DNA of 64,000 bases, taken from NCBI RefSeq assembly GCF_032854445.1, contig NC_088300.1:9362001-9426000 (forward strand), given 5' to 3'. Of the stretch, positions 34,501-45,024 are shown one piece after another. The position numbers and the translations under genes were made by a program. This DNA is from Liolophura sinensis (lineage: Eukaryota; Mollusca; Polyplacophora; Chitonida; Chitonidae). The first letter of the stretch is position 1. Each line of letters opens with the position of its first letter. The notes under the pieces are model-generated. The model did not search any database. It was not told the origin of the DNA and saw only the letters and a list, made by a program, of their open reading frames with translations.

Positions 34501-37500
34501 GCAAGTGGTGATGACATATCATAATAAATACAACCGAAATAGCAGCATTTGTCTTAATAGCCCTGAGGCAATTGCCTGGTATCTGTGATAATGGTCACAT
34601 TAGAATTTCATCAGGGTGTATACCGAGCAAATGCAGCTGCCTCTTAGCTGGGGAGATATGAACTCAAACTTTGGAGCAGTTACCAATGTGTGCATAATGC
34701 TAGATTGGGTAATAATATTTTATTTCTAATAATATTTCAAGTTCGCCATAATCGTAACAATTCTTTATTTCCATAATGCAGCCAATATTTATTGAAAAAA
34801 TGACTTGTTGTACAAAGTGCACTACTTAATGCTTCTAGCAAGTATCCCTTTGCAACAAAAGCACTGGCAGCAAACGCCACCCTCCTAAACATGACACCCC
34901 TAACCGTCTTTCCACAACTGTGCCTTACATGGATACTTTCCATGAAGAATGACATTTGAAAAACTATGATGTAAAACTGGATCAGCGGCAACCTGCGTTT
35001 GGTTAGTCGATTCCAGGATAGGTAAAGAAAAGCGTCTCCACTTGAATTACCGCCCTGTGTTGCTGGTTTTCGTGGCCGATTGATCCGGTCTGTAAGTCTG
35101 TCATCTTTGAATTAAGATGAACTGACTACAGTGAGACTTACAGTAAGACTGGGAAGTCCATGGGATATGAGATATCGATGTAAGAACCTGGTGACAGATC
35201 TATTGCCAAACAGGGACTGGACGTTGGACTTGGTCACCCATGCTCACGTTACTTCACGGCCAGTGTCACTTGAGCGAGAACAAATACGAACATGTTAATA
35301 CTAGCTTTTTTTCCAGTCCCCCTTATAACGCGACAAGTACAAGCTGCCGCTGGATCAACAGACTTAAGTTTGGAATATTACATTCAACCTAAATATGCAT
35401 TTGATGCACTGTTTATATAAGGTGTTTTACATGTAGTAACTATGAAATCTTATAGAACAGGTGTCCATGACAGCTTATTCAATCAACAGCTCTGTGCATG
35501 CAAAGCAGATCGTAAATTATTCACATGAGTTTGCCGTTGTCATTTCTCGCTTTAGCTGACAATGGCACCATCTGTATTGTGAATCTGAAGGATGGTTTAT
35601 AGCCCGGCAAGGTACGAGTGATGAATAAATATTCGTACAGACATTGTCAGTTCTCAATATTTTGTTGAACAATAACACAAAAATTGTGTGATCTACATTT
35701 ATCTAAATTTTCCTATGACGAGCTTTTTTATTCATTGATTTATTGACTTATTTAATATATTTTTAATTTAAGGAGAACATACCTCCTTTTCTCCAATGTC
35801 TCACAAACTTCTCCAAATCGACATATTCTTAGTTACTTTCCACTAGACCAAGGCTTGTAAGGAGTAATAGTACAGTATTTGTATAAGCTGTTAAATTTGC
35901 TCTGATTCTCTGACCGAAGGCGTATGGGAGATGAGACTAATAGGTATCAGTCAACTACAGATTCTTAGTTTCCGGTGTGGGGATGTCACGTGTGATTAGC
36001 TAACAAATCAGGAAGTTTGACGCTGTGAGCAGCTGGCAAACATTCAATAATTCAGCGATCTCATTGCAGCCATCGGTTTGTACACATCCCCAGAGCGTCA
36101 AGTTTGTTCTCGATCCACGGCTGACTAATGCACTAGTCTAGTAGCGATCACAACTTAGGTTCGACTGTGGCAAACATACGAATACCCAAAGGAGGATCGG
36201 GTTAAACCATATGCCCGCATTCACTGACATAAGTCTATAATGTCAGTTCTGATATATGCAAAACAGCAAGTGTATATTCATGAAAAGGAGACACAACACA
36301 CGTCAGCAGCCTTATTTATGACTCTGTTAACTCCAGAGACATATCTGGTGACAATATACATGAATTGTAGATTAAAGATAGACAGGTATATACATGTTCC
36401 GTTCACAGTCATGCTCGTCTGTGCAGATAAACGTCTTCAAGTTCACATACATATAGGTGCACTTCGGTTCAGAGCCATGTGCGTCTATGCAGATAACATC
36501 TTCAAGTTCACATACATGTAGGTGCACTTCTGGTTCAGAGCCATGTGCGTCTGTGCAGATAACGTCTTCAAGTTCACATACATATAGGTGCACTTCTGGT
36601 TCAGAGCCATGTGCGTCTATGCAGATAACATCTTCAAGTTCACATACATATAGGTGCACTTCTGGTTCAGAGCCATGTGCGTCTGTGCAGATAACATCTT
36701 CAAGTTTATATACATATAGGTGCATTTATGATTAACAGTCATGTTGTCTATGCAGATAACATCTTCAAGTCCATATACGTATAGGTGCACTTCGGTTCAT
36801 AGACACGATGGTCTGTACAGGTAGTAACTTCTAGTTCACATAATTTCATTTTGGTTTACACACACATGGGTCTATACTGACATCTTCAAATTCATGTAGG
36901 ACATCAGGTTCTCTGATACGATGGTTTATTGAAAGACATATGTACATCATTGATTCAGATGAGTTCACTTTCTTTCTTTAGTTAGACTTATAACCAAATG
37001 GAGAACATCCCATATGTTCGTTTTACCTAGTACGAATGCCAGACAAAGGAATCCAAAAGAATAAGGCTTCATTTAACGGATATTTTGCTCGATTTCTGTG
37101 TGGAAATCCTGTTGTCTGCTACGTAGACTATACCAGGCATGAAGGATAAACACCAACAACAGTTCTGTTGCAGGACGATGGTTGCCAGAATACCAAATGT
37201 ATGCTCAGCATCAAACAATTGTTCTTGTTTCCAAAACCCCTGGACGGGCCGTTCCTCGACTTTGTATCTATACAAACAAAACTAATATCCACGCTATAAA
37301 CCTGATGAAAGAAATATCATAAGAGACATGTGGCAACATATTATTTGTTTTTAAATCCATAAATCGGTAACGAACAAGCACAAAAACAAGTATGGCCCAT
37401 ATTAAATACGATAACAAAGATTTGGCGTACTGATCGACAGACATCTAGGCAGGACGACTAATAGAGTTGCTTGACGGAGCATAAAAAATCCAATTTCAAC

Positions 37501-40500
37501 CTACTGAGTATCGGAGGTTCTAACTCTAGTTCAAAACTTTCCTTGTTCTGATCCAGAATTCCGAGAGGCCTTCACGATGTTTGACCGTGACGGTGATGGA
37601 CGGATCACAGCCAAGGAGTTAGGAACCGTCCTCCGATCTCTGGGACAGAACCCTACCGAGGGGGAACTTCGAGATATGATCAACGATGTGGACATAGACG
37701 GTAAGAAACGATGTGGACACAGACGGTAAGACACAATGTGGGCATAGACGGTAACACACGACGTGGACATAGACTGTAGGAGTGTGTCCGCTTTATGAAG
37801 GAACCGTCCTGTGAAAACTTGGACAGAACTCCATTGATGCGGAACTCCGAGATATGATTAACGATGTGGGCACAGATGGTAAGAGGGTGTCTGCTCCATG
37901 TTAAGAACAGTCCTCTAATCTCTGGGGCATAATCCTACCCCGAGGTGTAACTCCGAGATATGATCAAATATGTTGAAATAGATGAGGGCATAGTCAGTAA
38001 GGAACGATGTGGACACAGACGTTGCGAAGCGTTGAGGACATAGACGGTAAGACACGGTGTGGGTATGGACGGTAAGACACGATGTGGGTATAGACGGTAA
38101 GACACGATGTGGGTATAGACGGTAAGACACGATGTGGGCATAGGCGGTAAGACACAATGTGGGCATAGGCAATAAGAAACGATGTAGACATAGACGGTAA
38201 GACACGATGTGGATATAGACGGTAAGACACGATGTGGGCATAGGCAGTAAGAAACGATGTAGACACAGACGGTAAGACACGATGTAGACACAGACGGTAA
38301 GACACGATGTGGGTATAGACGGTAAGACACGATGTGGGTATAGACGGTAAAACACGATGTGGGCATAGGCAATAAGAAACGATGTAGACATAGACGGTAA
38401 GACACGATGTGGGCATAGGCAGTAAGAAACGATGTAGACATAGACGGTAAAACACGATGTGGGTATAGACGGTAAGACACGATGTGGGCATAGGCGGTAA
38501 GACACGATGTGGGCATAGGCAATAAGAAACGATGTGGACACAGACGGTAAGACACGATGTAGGTATAGACGGTAAGACACGATGTGGGTATAGATGGTAA
38601 GACACGATGTGGGCATAGACGGTAAGACACGATGTGGGCATAGGCAATAAGAAACGATGAAGACATAGACGGTAAGAGACGATGAGGGTACGGACGGTAA
38701 GACACGATGTGGGCATAGGCAGTAAGAAACGACGAGGACATAGACGGCAAGAAGCCATGCGGACATGGGCTATCGAGTGTTTGTGCTTCGTTTCAGTAGT
38801 CGCCCTCTAATCTCTGGCGCAGAACCCTGCCGTGTGGGTGTAATGTCTGAAAATGTATTTATTTTGTGAATTTGGTCGGTTGCCATGGATCATTTTTGGT
38901 TCTGCGGGACTCAGAACAGGTTAGTTCATTATAAGGACCACTCGGTTGACCACTCAAGGCGCGTATGAAGATGGTGTAAATGTGGCTTATCGTCGATTCG
39001 ACACATTAGAAGCAGTTTCTCCCCGATCGATTTCAGAGTTACATTTCGCAACAATGAAGAAATATTCAAAAAAATACACAGAAATATACATAACAAATAT
39101 ACACAGAGCAATGACAGAGGATGATAATTGAGAGACACGATACATTTAAATATAGTGGAAATGTGCCTTGAACAAGCAATAGACCGATATGCTAGAACTT
39201 GATGCTGCCAAACTGCCAGCTGGCAGATTGATCACACTCCAATTAATATGTATTATCACCACATCTGCAGAATATCATCTTTCATCCGACGACGCCATTT
39301 TTGACAGCCAACATGGTGCACAACATATAGACAGATCATACCAAATGCATTATTGATGATGGCCCGCTTGTGTTTCAGGAAATGGGACAATCGAGTTTGA
39401 CGAGTTTCTTCGGATGATGGCGAAGCGACAAAGCGAGGTGGACGAGCAGAAGGATATTACCGATGCGTTCAAAGTGTTTGACCGTAACGGCGATGGCTTT
39501 ATCAGCGCCTCGGAACTGCGACACGTCATGACAACCTTAGGCGAGCAGTTGAGCGACGACGAGGTGGAAAACATGATCAAAGAAGCCGACGTGGACGGCG
39601 ATGGAATGATCAACTACGAAGGTAGGGTAACGTCAAAATCATAAGATGAAAAAGGATTAAAGGTTTATACGAGAATGAACTAACACTTCAGTCAGATAAA
39701 TAAAATTTAAACAAATGTGTCTTAGAGCTATAAATCACTCAGAGAGGGCTTATCTGGTAGCCATGTCCTTCTCAGAAAATAGTTCATGACTGGCAAACTT
39801 AGCCTGATTATTTAGCTGTTTGATTCATGATTGATAAGGCCGATTATTCATTACATTGGCTAATTAATTACAGATGATACAAGTTTGTTGTGTTTGGATG
39901 CCAGATTTCCAATAAAACGTTATCGATATCATGAAAAAATTAAGTAGATACGGATTAACTGGATACGGAGAAACTAGATACGGATTAAGCGATCAACCCT
40001 AAAGATTCAGATTCATGGCTTGGTATCCCATTTTGCTTGTTGTTTTTTGCTTTGCTTTTTTTTTTTTGTTGGGTTTTTTTGTGTGTTTGTTGTTGTTATT
40101 TTTTTTTTTGTGATACAACAACTTACAAATCTAATATAAATCTGATCTAATTCATTGACCAGTGCATTCTGCAATTTCTCCACCAATTCAGCGGCGACAA
40201 AGAAACTGAATTATCGCAGCATGACCCAAAGGATTGCACAGTTTTAACTTTTTTGCAAAAAGATGCAGACAAGATGAAGGTTATTAATGGTGAAACAGAT
40301 GGTTGTAATCTCCCGAAGAAGTTTAATTATTACAAAGTATTCCGTGAAAACATGAAGGCATTTTATTTTGAATATCATCTTAAAGCTGGACTTGAATATG
40401 TACCTTTAGATAGTGTAACTGTCCAATTGGCTTTAAGGTTTCGTATGGAACATACTTGTTTGGTCATATATATATACACATACACATACTTGAGCTACAA

Positions 40501-41014
40501 CGCAAGCTTCTCACTGTTCTCCTAAACACGTCATTAGATAAGGACGCACTGTTTGAGGAATCAAAGAATGTCTCGCTTTACGTCATAGCTGCTGTTGTGT
40601 GACAAGGGAGATAATTCAGTGGCGGACATGTGGGACCACATTCAGGAGACTTCGTCAACCTTATTTTCTCTAAACTTCGTAAAAAAAAGCTAAAGTCAGA
40701 CTTAAATCGCCAATAAAAGTTACAGAAAGTTCGTAGGAAGTTTTGTGATCAGAGAGATCGTATTGCCCTCAGTACAAACGGATACGTAGGCCTAAGTAAG
40801 CAAAGGTTCAGATTAAATAAAACATTTACAACAAAAAAACGTATATTCCTACAGCGTATAATACTGATGAAAAGTTCACTACTGAATGTTTTCACTTGTT
40901 GGTCAGGTCGTCATTGTGAGACCTTACGTAAGCAGCAAAAGACACAATTAATATATTATTAATGTATTTCTGTTTTTCTCCACAGAGTTTATTCGCATGA
41001 TGATGACGAGATAG
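28489..41014 (+). CDS. Gene 3: calmodulin-like protein, 4 canonical EF-hands, 152 aa
   Basis: Exons 28489-28500, 33436-33466, 37557-37700, 39379-39621 and 40986-41014 join in one frame (12+31+144+243+29 nt) with phases 0,1,1,1. The product starts [20 protein letters not shown] and ends FIRMMMTR. Loops: 24-35 [12 protein letters not shown], 60-71 [12 protein letters not shown], 97-108 [12 protein letters not shown] and 133-144 [12 protein letters not shown], all with D1, G6 and E12. Central linker length equals calmodulin. The site of the calmodulin trimethyl-lysine (GEKL) is Gln here (GEQL), so that modification cannot occur. The N-terminus is three residues longer than calmodulin because exon 1 has four codons. 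It should be an intracellular Ca2+ sensor; targets are unknown. Introns of 4.9, 4.1, 1.7 and 1.4 kb are rich in repeats, one of them made from the gene's own exon edge. Confidence 0.92.
29614..29640 (-). other. G-quadruplex-capable motif in gene 3 intron 1
   Basis: The plus strand reads cccccaaccccctccctccc then cccaccc; the complement has four or more G runs of at least three with loops of one or two bases. Formation is an inference from the pattern. Confidence 0.55.
29860..30125. repeat. 27-bp minisatellite, about 10 copies, gene 3 intron 1
   Basis: The unit is aactttgtcttaacatgaaa followed by tggggag; copies at 30021 and 30048 are 27 bp apart. The upstream copies are more diverged. Confidence 0.92.
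30735..31560. repeat. 41-bp minisatellite with 82-bp dimers, gene 3 intron 1
   Basis: Two 41-bp variants alternate: gtgacatcgtgacctgtgag/gcaatctacagccttgtgct and gtgacaccgtgaccggtgag/ataatctacgccccgatgct. The pair repeats at 82 bp (31211 and 31293). The left half is older and less regular. Confidence 0.9.
32935..33115 (+). mobile_element. SINE-C-like tRNA-derived fragment, gene 3 intron 1
   Basis: tRNA-like head ttagctcttagcttagccgt with B box gaggtcgcaggttcgaatac, then a short body and the tail aaaaatcaataaataaataa. The body differs from SINE-A. Confidence 0.6.
33313..33382 (-). mobile_element. SINE-A tail fragment with target-site duplication, next to gene 3 exon 2
   Basis: 70 bp of the 3' end only (tttatttatttgattggtgt ... 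cggccagcatca). The flanks catactgataaaa (33300-33312) and catactggtaaaa (33383-33395) form a 13-bp duplication with one mismatch. Its right flank ends 40 bp before the exon 2 boundary. Confidence 0.88.
33436..33466 (+). CDS. Gene 3 exon 2, 31 nt
   Basis: It lies between the acceptor ctactttcag and the donor gtgagt and reads [10 protein letters not shown] plus one base. A truncated SINE sits 53 bp upstream (see 33313-33382). Confidence 0.92.
34300..34385 (+). mobile_element. Decayed SINE-A 3' fragment, gene 3 intron 2
   Basis: ttggccgccgtcgtataact and gaaaactcctagagttcgac match the SINE-A 3' domain with several changes. No tail remains. Confidence 0.5.
34390..36395. other. Gene 3 intron 2 interior, nothing recognised
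   Basis: Unique-looking sequence. The open frame on the minus strand at 34737-34991 (84 codons) has no family resemblance that I can see. Confidence 0.4.
36400..36900. repeat. 66-bp minisatellite, about 7 copies, gene 3 intron 2
   Basis: The unit is cacatacatataggtgcact followed by tctggttcagagccatgtgc and gtctgtgcagataacgtctt caagtt; copies at 36481 and 36547 are 66 bp apart. A multiple of 3, hence open frames on both strands. Confidence 0.92.
37557..37700 (+). CDS. Gene 3 exon 3 (EF-hand 1 and start of EF-hand 2), 144 nt
   Basis: It lies between the acceptor gatccag and the donor gtaaga and ends inside EF-loop 2 after D-I-D-G. Its last 16 nt are the source of the 25-bp minisatellite that begins at this junction. 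Confidence 0.95.
37685..38780 (+). repeat. 25-bp minisatellite derived from the gene 3 exon 3 / intron 3 junction
   Basis: The first unit is gatgtggacatagacg (last 16 nt of exon 3) plus gtaagaaac (first 9 nt of the intron). Copies follow at 37710, 37735 and 37760; after an interruption about 32 more units run from 37981 to 38780 in exact 25-bp steps (for example 38106 and 38131). Most keep GAC-G-gtaag or a close variant, so the 5' splice site is repeated many times. The minus strand has no stop in the unit, which produces open frames of up to 283 codons that are not genes. Confidence 0.95.
37785..38001 (+). pseudogene. Two decayed partial copies of gene 3 exon 3
   Basis: Copy one, about 37798-37880, reads aggaaccgtcctgtgaaaac ... 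gaactccgagatatgattaa and ends gggcacagatggtaag. Copy two, about 37902-38001, reads agaacagtcctctaatctct ... aactccgagatatgatcaaa. Both match the second half of exon 3 (ggaaccgtcctccgatctct; gaacttcgagatatgatcaa) plus its donor. Frameshifts and substitutions make them non-coding. Confidence 0.88.
38785..38852 (+). pseudogene. Third decayed partial copy of gene 3 exon 3
   Basis: Downstream of the array, agtcgccctctaatctctgg and cgcagaaccctgccgtgtgg resemble the exon 3 segment encoding [10 protein letters not shown], and are nearest to the 37902 copy. So the array sits inside a larger duplicated unit. Confidence 0.7.
39379..39621 (+). CDS. Gene 3 exon 4 (EF-hands 2-4), 243 nt
   Basis: It lies between the acceptor tgtgtttcag and the donor gtaggg. 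It holds the rest of loop 2, the central helix ([19 protein letters not shown]), loop 3 and loop 4. It equals calmodulin exons 4+5 (107+136 nt) without the intron between them. Confidence 0.95.
40036..40112. repeat. Poly-T/TG-rich tract, gene 3 intron 4
   Basis: Runs of 7 to 12 T separated by g or gtt. Low complexity only. Confidence 0.9.
40986..41014 (+). CDS. Gene 3 terminal coding exon, 29 nt
   Basis: It follows the acceptor tttttctccacag and reads (E)FIRMMMTR then TAG at 41012-41014. Its 29 nt equal the coding part of the last exon expected for calmodulin (450 minus 421). Confidence 0.93.
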
Positions 41015-42607
41015 ATCCCTGTTTTCTGGTGGACCTTCTGCCGCTCCCTAACGTCTGTGGGATGCAGGAATTCACCTACAACGAATGAGGACATATTGTC
41101 AACAGCGCTATGCGGATCTGAGTAATACTGTGCACCTGTTACACTCGTTACAGCCGAGAACAGAAAAAAAACACTAAAAGCCTCAGTGATGGAATGGAAG
41201 GGAAAATCTGCCGATCACTAAACTAGAGGAACACCGCTTGTGGTCCTTTTGTGTCTCTAGTCATTATGTGTACGAATTGTCTCATTTGATAACTCCATGA
41301 TTTACCTTCGCGCTTACCGATTGGTTTATATATGTGATACGGGACCAATGAACGTACGTGTTACATACACATAAATTAGAGATCTAAGATTTCCAAAGAA
41401 GCATTGAATGGTTCCTCAGCTAATCAGATGAAATGTGCATGAAGTGTAAGCTGTCTTAAGCATAAAATTGTAGTTAGGAACTCAGATATAAATTATTCTA
41501 GATCATTCATATTTCTTGAACTTACAAGAAAATCTCTGTTCCTCTGTGAGATCTCTGTATCAACATACCAAAATATAAGTGTATCATGGCGTATTTATTG
41601 TCTCTGGGGATAGAGGTGCGGAGGGAAATGCACAAGTTGTGCAGTTCTAGTGCTATATAATGTGTTAGAATTCTCTTCAGCAACGGAATTAAGAGCGCAC
41701 TTTTTTCCAGTAATCTTATAGTGAAATATAGTCAACTGCAATGTTTATTACACTAATACAAACATTTATCTGCTCTGCACAGCACTGTGTGTATATAATT
41801 GCGTATAGACCAGGCAAAACCTAAGACATGAGCAATTTTGATAACAAATTTGTAAACCTAACATTTGATGCTGAATTAAAATGTATATCTGTCATCAGTT
41901 ATTAGGCACTGGGAATGTTTTAGTTGAGTCTCTGTCTGACGATGCTTTTATTTATACCCAATGTCAAGATTATACTGATGCTTTACTGCTTTGGGATGCC
42001 TCCAACCATATTGCTAGGAAAGATCCTTGTCCTGAAAGAATACCAGAACATAATTTAAATGAAACAAACGGAATATGAATACTAGTATCATTAATGTCAT
42101 TCCTTGATAAAGTCTTATCTGTGTCAAGACGAAAAACAGAATATAGTGTTCAATACATCTTTGTTTTAAATTTATCAAATGTGTATTTTTTTCTTATGAC
42201 TTTTCCGGGAATATTCGCCTCCAACATACTCGTTATTTCTGTTCAAATACTCTCAGTAAATAGAGAAGCATTGCGACCACTTCATTGAAATATTAATGTC
42301 ATTTTGATTCAAATTTCGTTTTAATTTTTTGATTCCTGAAAATACTTAAAATTTAGCTGAACTACTGAAGAAAACAAACAGTATTTGATTGGAGTTGTCA
42401 CACTTCAATACTTATGTTTTTTAGAATACTCGTCATTAGTTAGAAGACTTTCACACATATTTTCTTGTGCAGAAAACAGGGCCTTGTAACTAACCCATAC
42501 CCACTGAACCACCTTGATTCCTTTACAACTATATGTGTATATTCTAATAAATAAACATTGATTATTTACCATGATTTTATGACGTTTGACCTTTCCTTTC
42601 AATAGAG
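41015..42607. other. Gene 3 3' UTR and downstream
   Basis: The beginning must be 3' UTR. I cannot place the poly(A) site; a clear AATAAA at 42546-42551 is 1.5 kb away. No new gene is recognised. Confidence 0.4.
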
Positions 42608-42665
42608 CCTTTCACTGTAGCATAAGTGATATATTCTTGAGTACGGCGTTAAACACCCATCAATC
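42608..42665 (+). mobile_element. SINE-A 3' end fragment
   Basis: gcataagtgatatattcttg followed by agtacggcgttaaacaccca and tcaatc. Only the last 55 bp of the element remain. Confidence 0.75.
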
Positions 42666-43147
42666 AGTAGGACATATGTCAAATATTATAAAGCATAAAC
42701 ACAATTATATCAACTTTTGCTTGAGAGTGATACTTCTGAAATAGTCACATTTCGCTGAGTTCTGTCTTTATTAGTTTCATGGCTAGTTATATGAATATAA
42801 TAAAAAAAACTAATGCAATGATGAAAGGTCACCGTAGCGAAATTTTGTAGTAAGAACTAGGTACAGGCAATTATAATTTTTGCACTATGTGAACGAGCTC
42901 TTGTAAATACACATAAGAGTCGAATGCGTAAAAAGACGAATAATTGCACTGTGGTTTAGGCAACTCTGAGAATTGCTATTCCTCTCTTCCCGGTATAGAA
43001 ATATCAGTATGCATACAATGTGTAGCTATTCACTGCCCTGTACGAAAATAAACTTATTCCACAGTGTAGCGTTATTTTATGATATCTGCGGGCACGTGGC
43101 GAGGAAATAATCTAACCTGTATCACAGTTGAGTTTGGTAATCGATGT

Positions 43148-43525
43148 GGAGAGCCAGCCTTGGCCAAGTGGTTAAGTCGCTTGTCTTTCAGTCGCTAGGA
43201 CATGATGAACTAACATCAGCCGTTGGTTTAATATGGGTTTCGACAGGGACTTTATAGATTCTCTTCTTCCACTGCATGTTAATGGGAATTTGGTAACAAT
43301 AAGTGCTTATAAGGCCATTTTCACAGTCTGGCTTTCGTTGAAACCAATGGTGTGTACATGTCTTTTCGTCTCACATGGGAAAGTTTATCAGTGACTTACC
43401 GAAGACGATGGTTTACCCCAGACACCGCGGTTTCCTTCATCCCACAAAACTGTCCGCCATCATAAAAGTGGAATATCTCTTGAGCATACCATTAAGCAAC
43501 ATTCAAATAAATAAATATATAATTG
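43148..43525 (+). mobile_element. SINE-D, tRNA-derived, about 375 bp
   Basis: The head agccttggccaagtggttaa followed by gtcgcttgtctttcagtcgc looks like a Leu/Ser-type tRNA 5' half. The 3' end (ccgccatcataaaagtggaa, tatctcttgagcataccatt, aagcaacattcaaataaata) resembles the SINE-A tail, so the two probably share a LINE partner. The middle is unlike SINE-A. Confidence 0.65.
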
Positions 43526-44824
43526 TCGCGGCAAGCATGTGCATCCACACCTTGCACCCAGACGGTTATCTTAAATTTATTCTATAAGTTCATTTAAGAA
43601 AAGAAGAGAGAATGTTTACAGAATTACACATGGAGCCACGCAGCATGCCCTGTACATGACACGAATTTGATAATACTGTCAACTACAGTTATTGTCATCG
43701 GCCTTATTTAACTCCTTTAAAGTTACCTTCTGCTAGGTATAATTTACACCAGCAAATCTATAACTTACACCAACTTAACGTAAGGGGTGGATAAATTTAG
43801 AGAAGAAACTCGTATACTATACGGTATCTAGAGGTAAATGATTGGAGGTAACGTGCAGTGTAAAGTTTTGTGAGGTAGAGGTAGCCTCCCCTGACATCGT
43901 CAACCAGTCTGTGGCGAATTCGAGGGGTCGAATAAAGCTAGGTCAAGCTTAGCAGTGACCCTGTAGCTGTCGAAGTCCGCTATTTCATCCGCTATCCATT
44001 AGAGAGACTGGCTGATTTCCCGGAATAATCCATAACCAGGAACCATTCCTCCATTCACGGTACCGTTAATGCTGAAGCCGCTCAAGGCTGATATATTATG
44101 TATTATTGTGCCTGAGCGAATTGCAATCATGACTGTATATACATTTATACGTTTATCAGTGTCAGGTGTGGGTCGACTGCTGATTGCTTGTTGTTGGTCG
44201 GGGAATAGTGCTAAGTGTGGAAGTATATTTACTATAGACAAGCTATTTTCATAAAATATGGCTTAGCTGGATTGTAGTATATGCACCTTTTAACGTATTA
44301 CTTTTGCCATACAGCGTATCGTGTTGATAGGCTGTATGTGAAAGATGACATGCTGTATGACCAGGTGTAGAAAGGCTACAGGAATGGTAAACCAAGTTTT
44401 GTGTGTCCGCAATTAGAACCACCGACATTTCAAAAGGTTTTCAATCAGATGGTGGGGTTTGTGCTGAAGTCGTCATGTATGAAATTCTCTTTGAAGTCAG
44501 CTTGTTCGCATTATTTACAACTGTCGCAAATCTACCTGTATGTAAACTGTACTTTGTAAGTGGCCTACGAACAAAGCTGAGAATGTAGGTCGTAGCAACA
44601 GTCGAATGCGTCCATTGTGTGCAGTTTTGGAGAAACTCAAACTAGACCGACATTGAATAGACTTTTAACCAATCTCACATGCCTACTGACGCAAGGGGAC
44701 TGCATGTACATACCTTCCCAGGAAATGTGACCATAAAGTCTCTGGAACTGTGAGTCGATAACTGCCTGTATTAGGGAACATATCGGAAAATGAACCTAAT
44801 ATCTGTGCATCCTGTGTGGGTGTC

Positions 44825-45024
44825 NNNNNNNNNNNNNNNNNNNNNNNNNNNNNNNNNNNNNNNNNNNNNNNNNNNNNNNNNNNNNNNNNNNNNNNNNNNN
44901 NNNNNNNNNNNNNNNNNNNNNNNNNNNNNNNNNNNNNNNNNNNNNNNNNNNNNNNNNNNNNNNNNNNNNNNNNNNNNNNNNNNNNNNNNNNNNNNNNNNN
45001 NNNNNNNNNNNNNNNNNNNNNNNN
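44825..45024. other. Assembly gap (200 N)
   Basis: Exactly 200 N. The sequence just before (tgggtgtc) and just after (tgggtgtc) is the same 8 bp. Open frames reported across it are meaningless. Confidence 0.99.

Noticed and set aside
36372-36735. Repeat peptides on both strands (also at 7219-7573, 13127-13573 and 46932-47256)
   Set aside because: Unit lengths of 66, 51, 57 and 36 bp are multiples of 3 and happen to lack stops, so both strands look coding at once.
37915-38766. Three overlapping minus-strand frames of 254-283 codons
   Set aside because: They are the complement of the 25-bp array, whose unit has no stop on that strand. They cover the gene 3 intron on the wrong strand.
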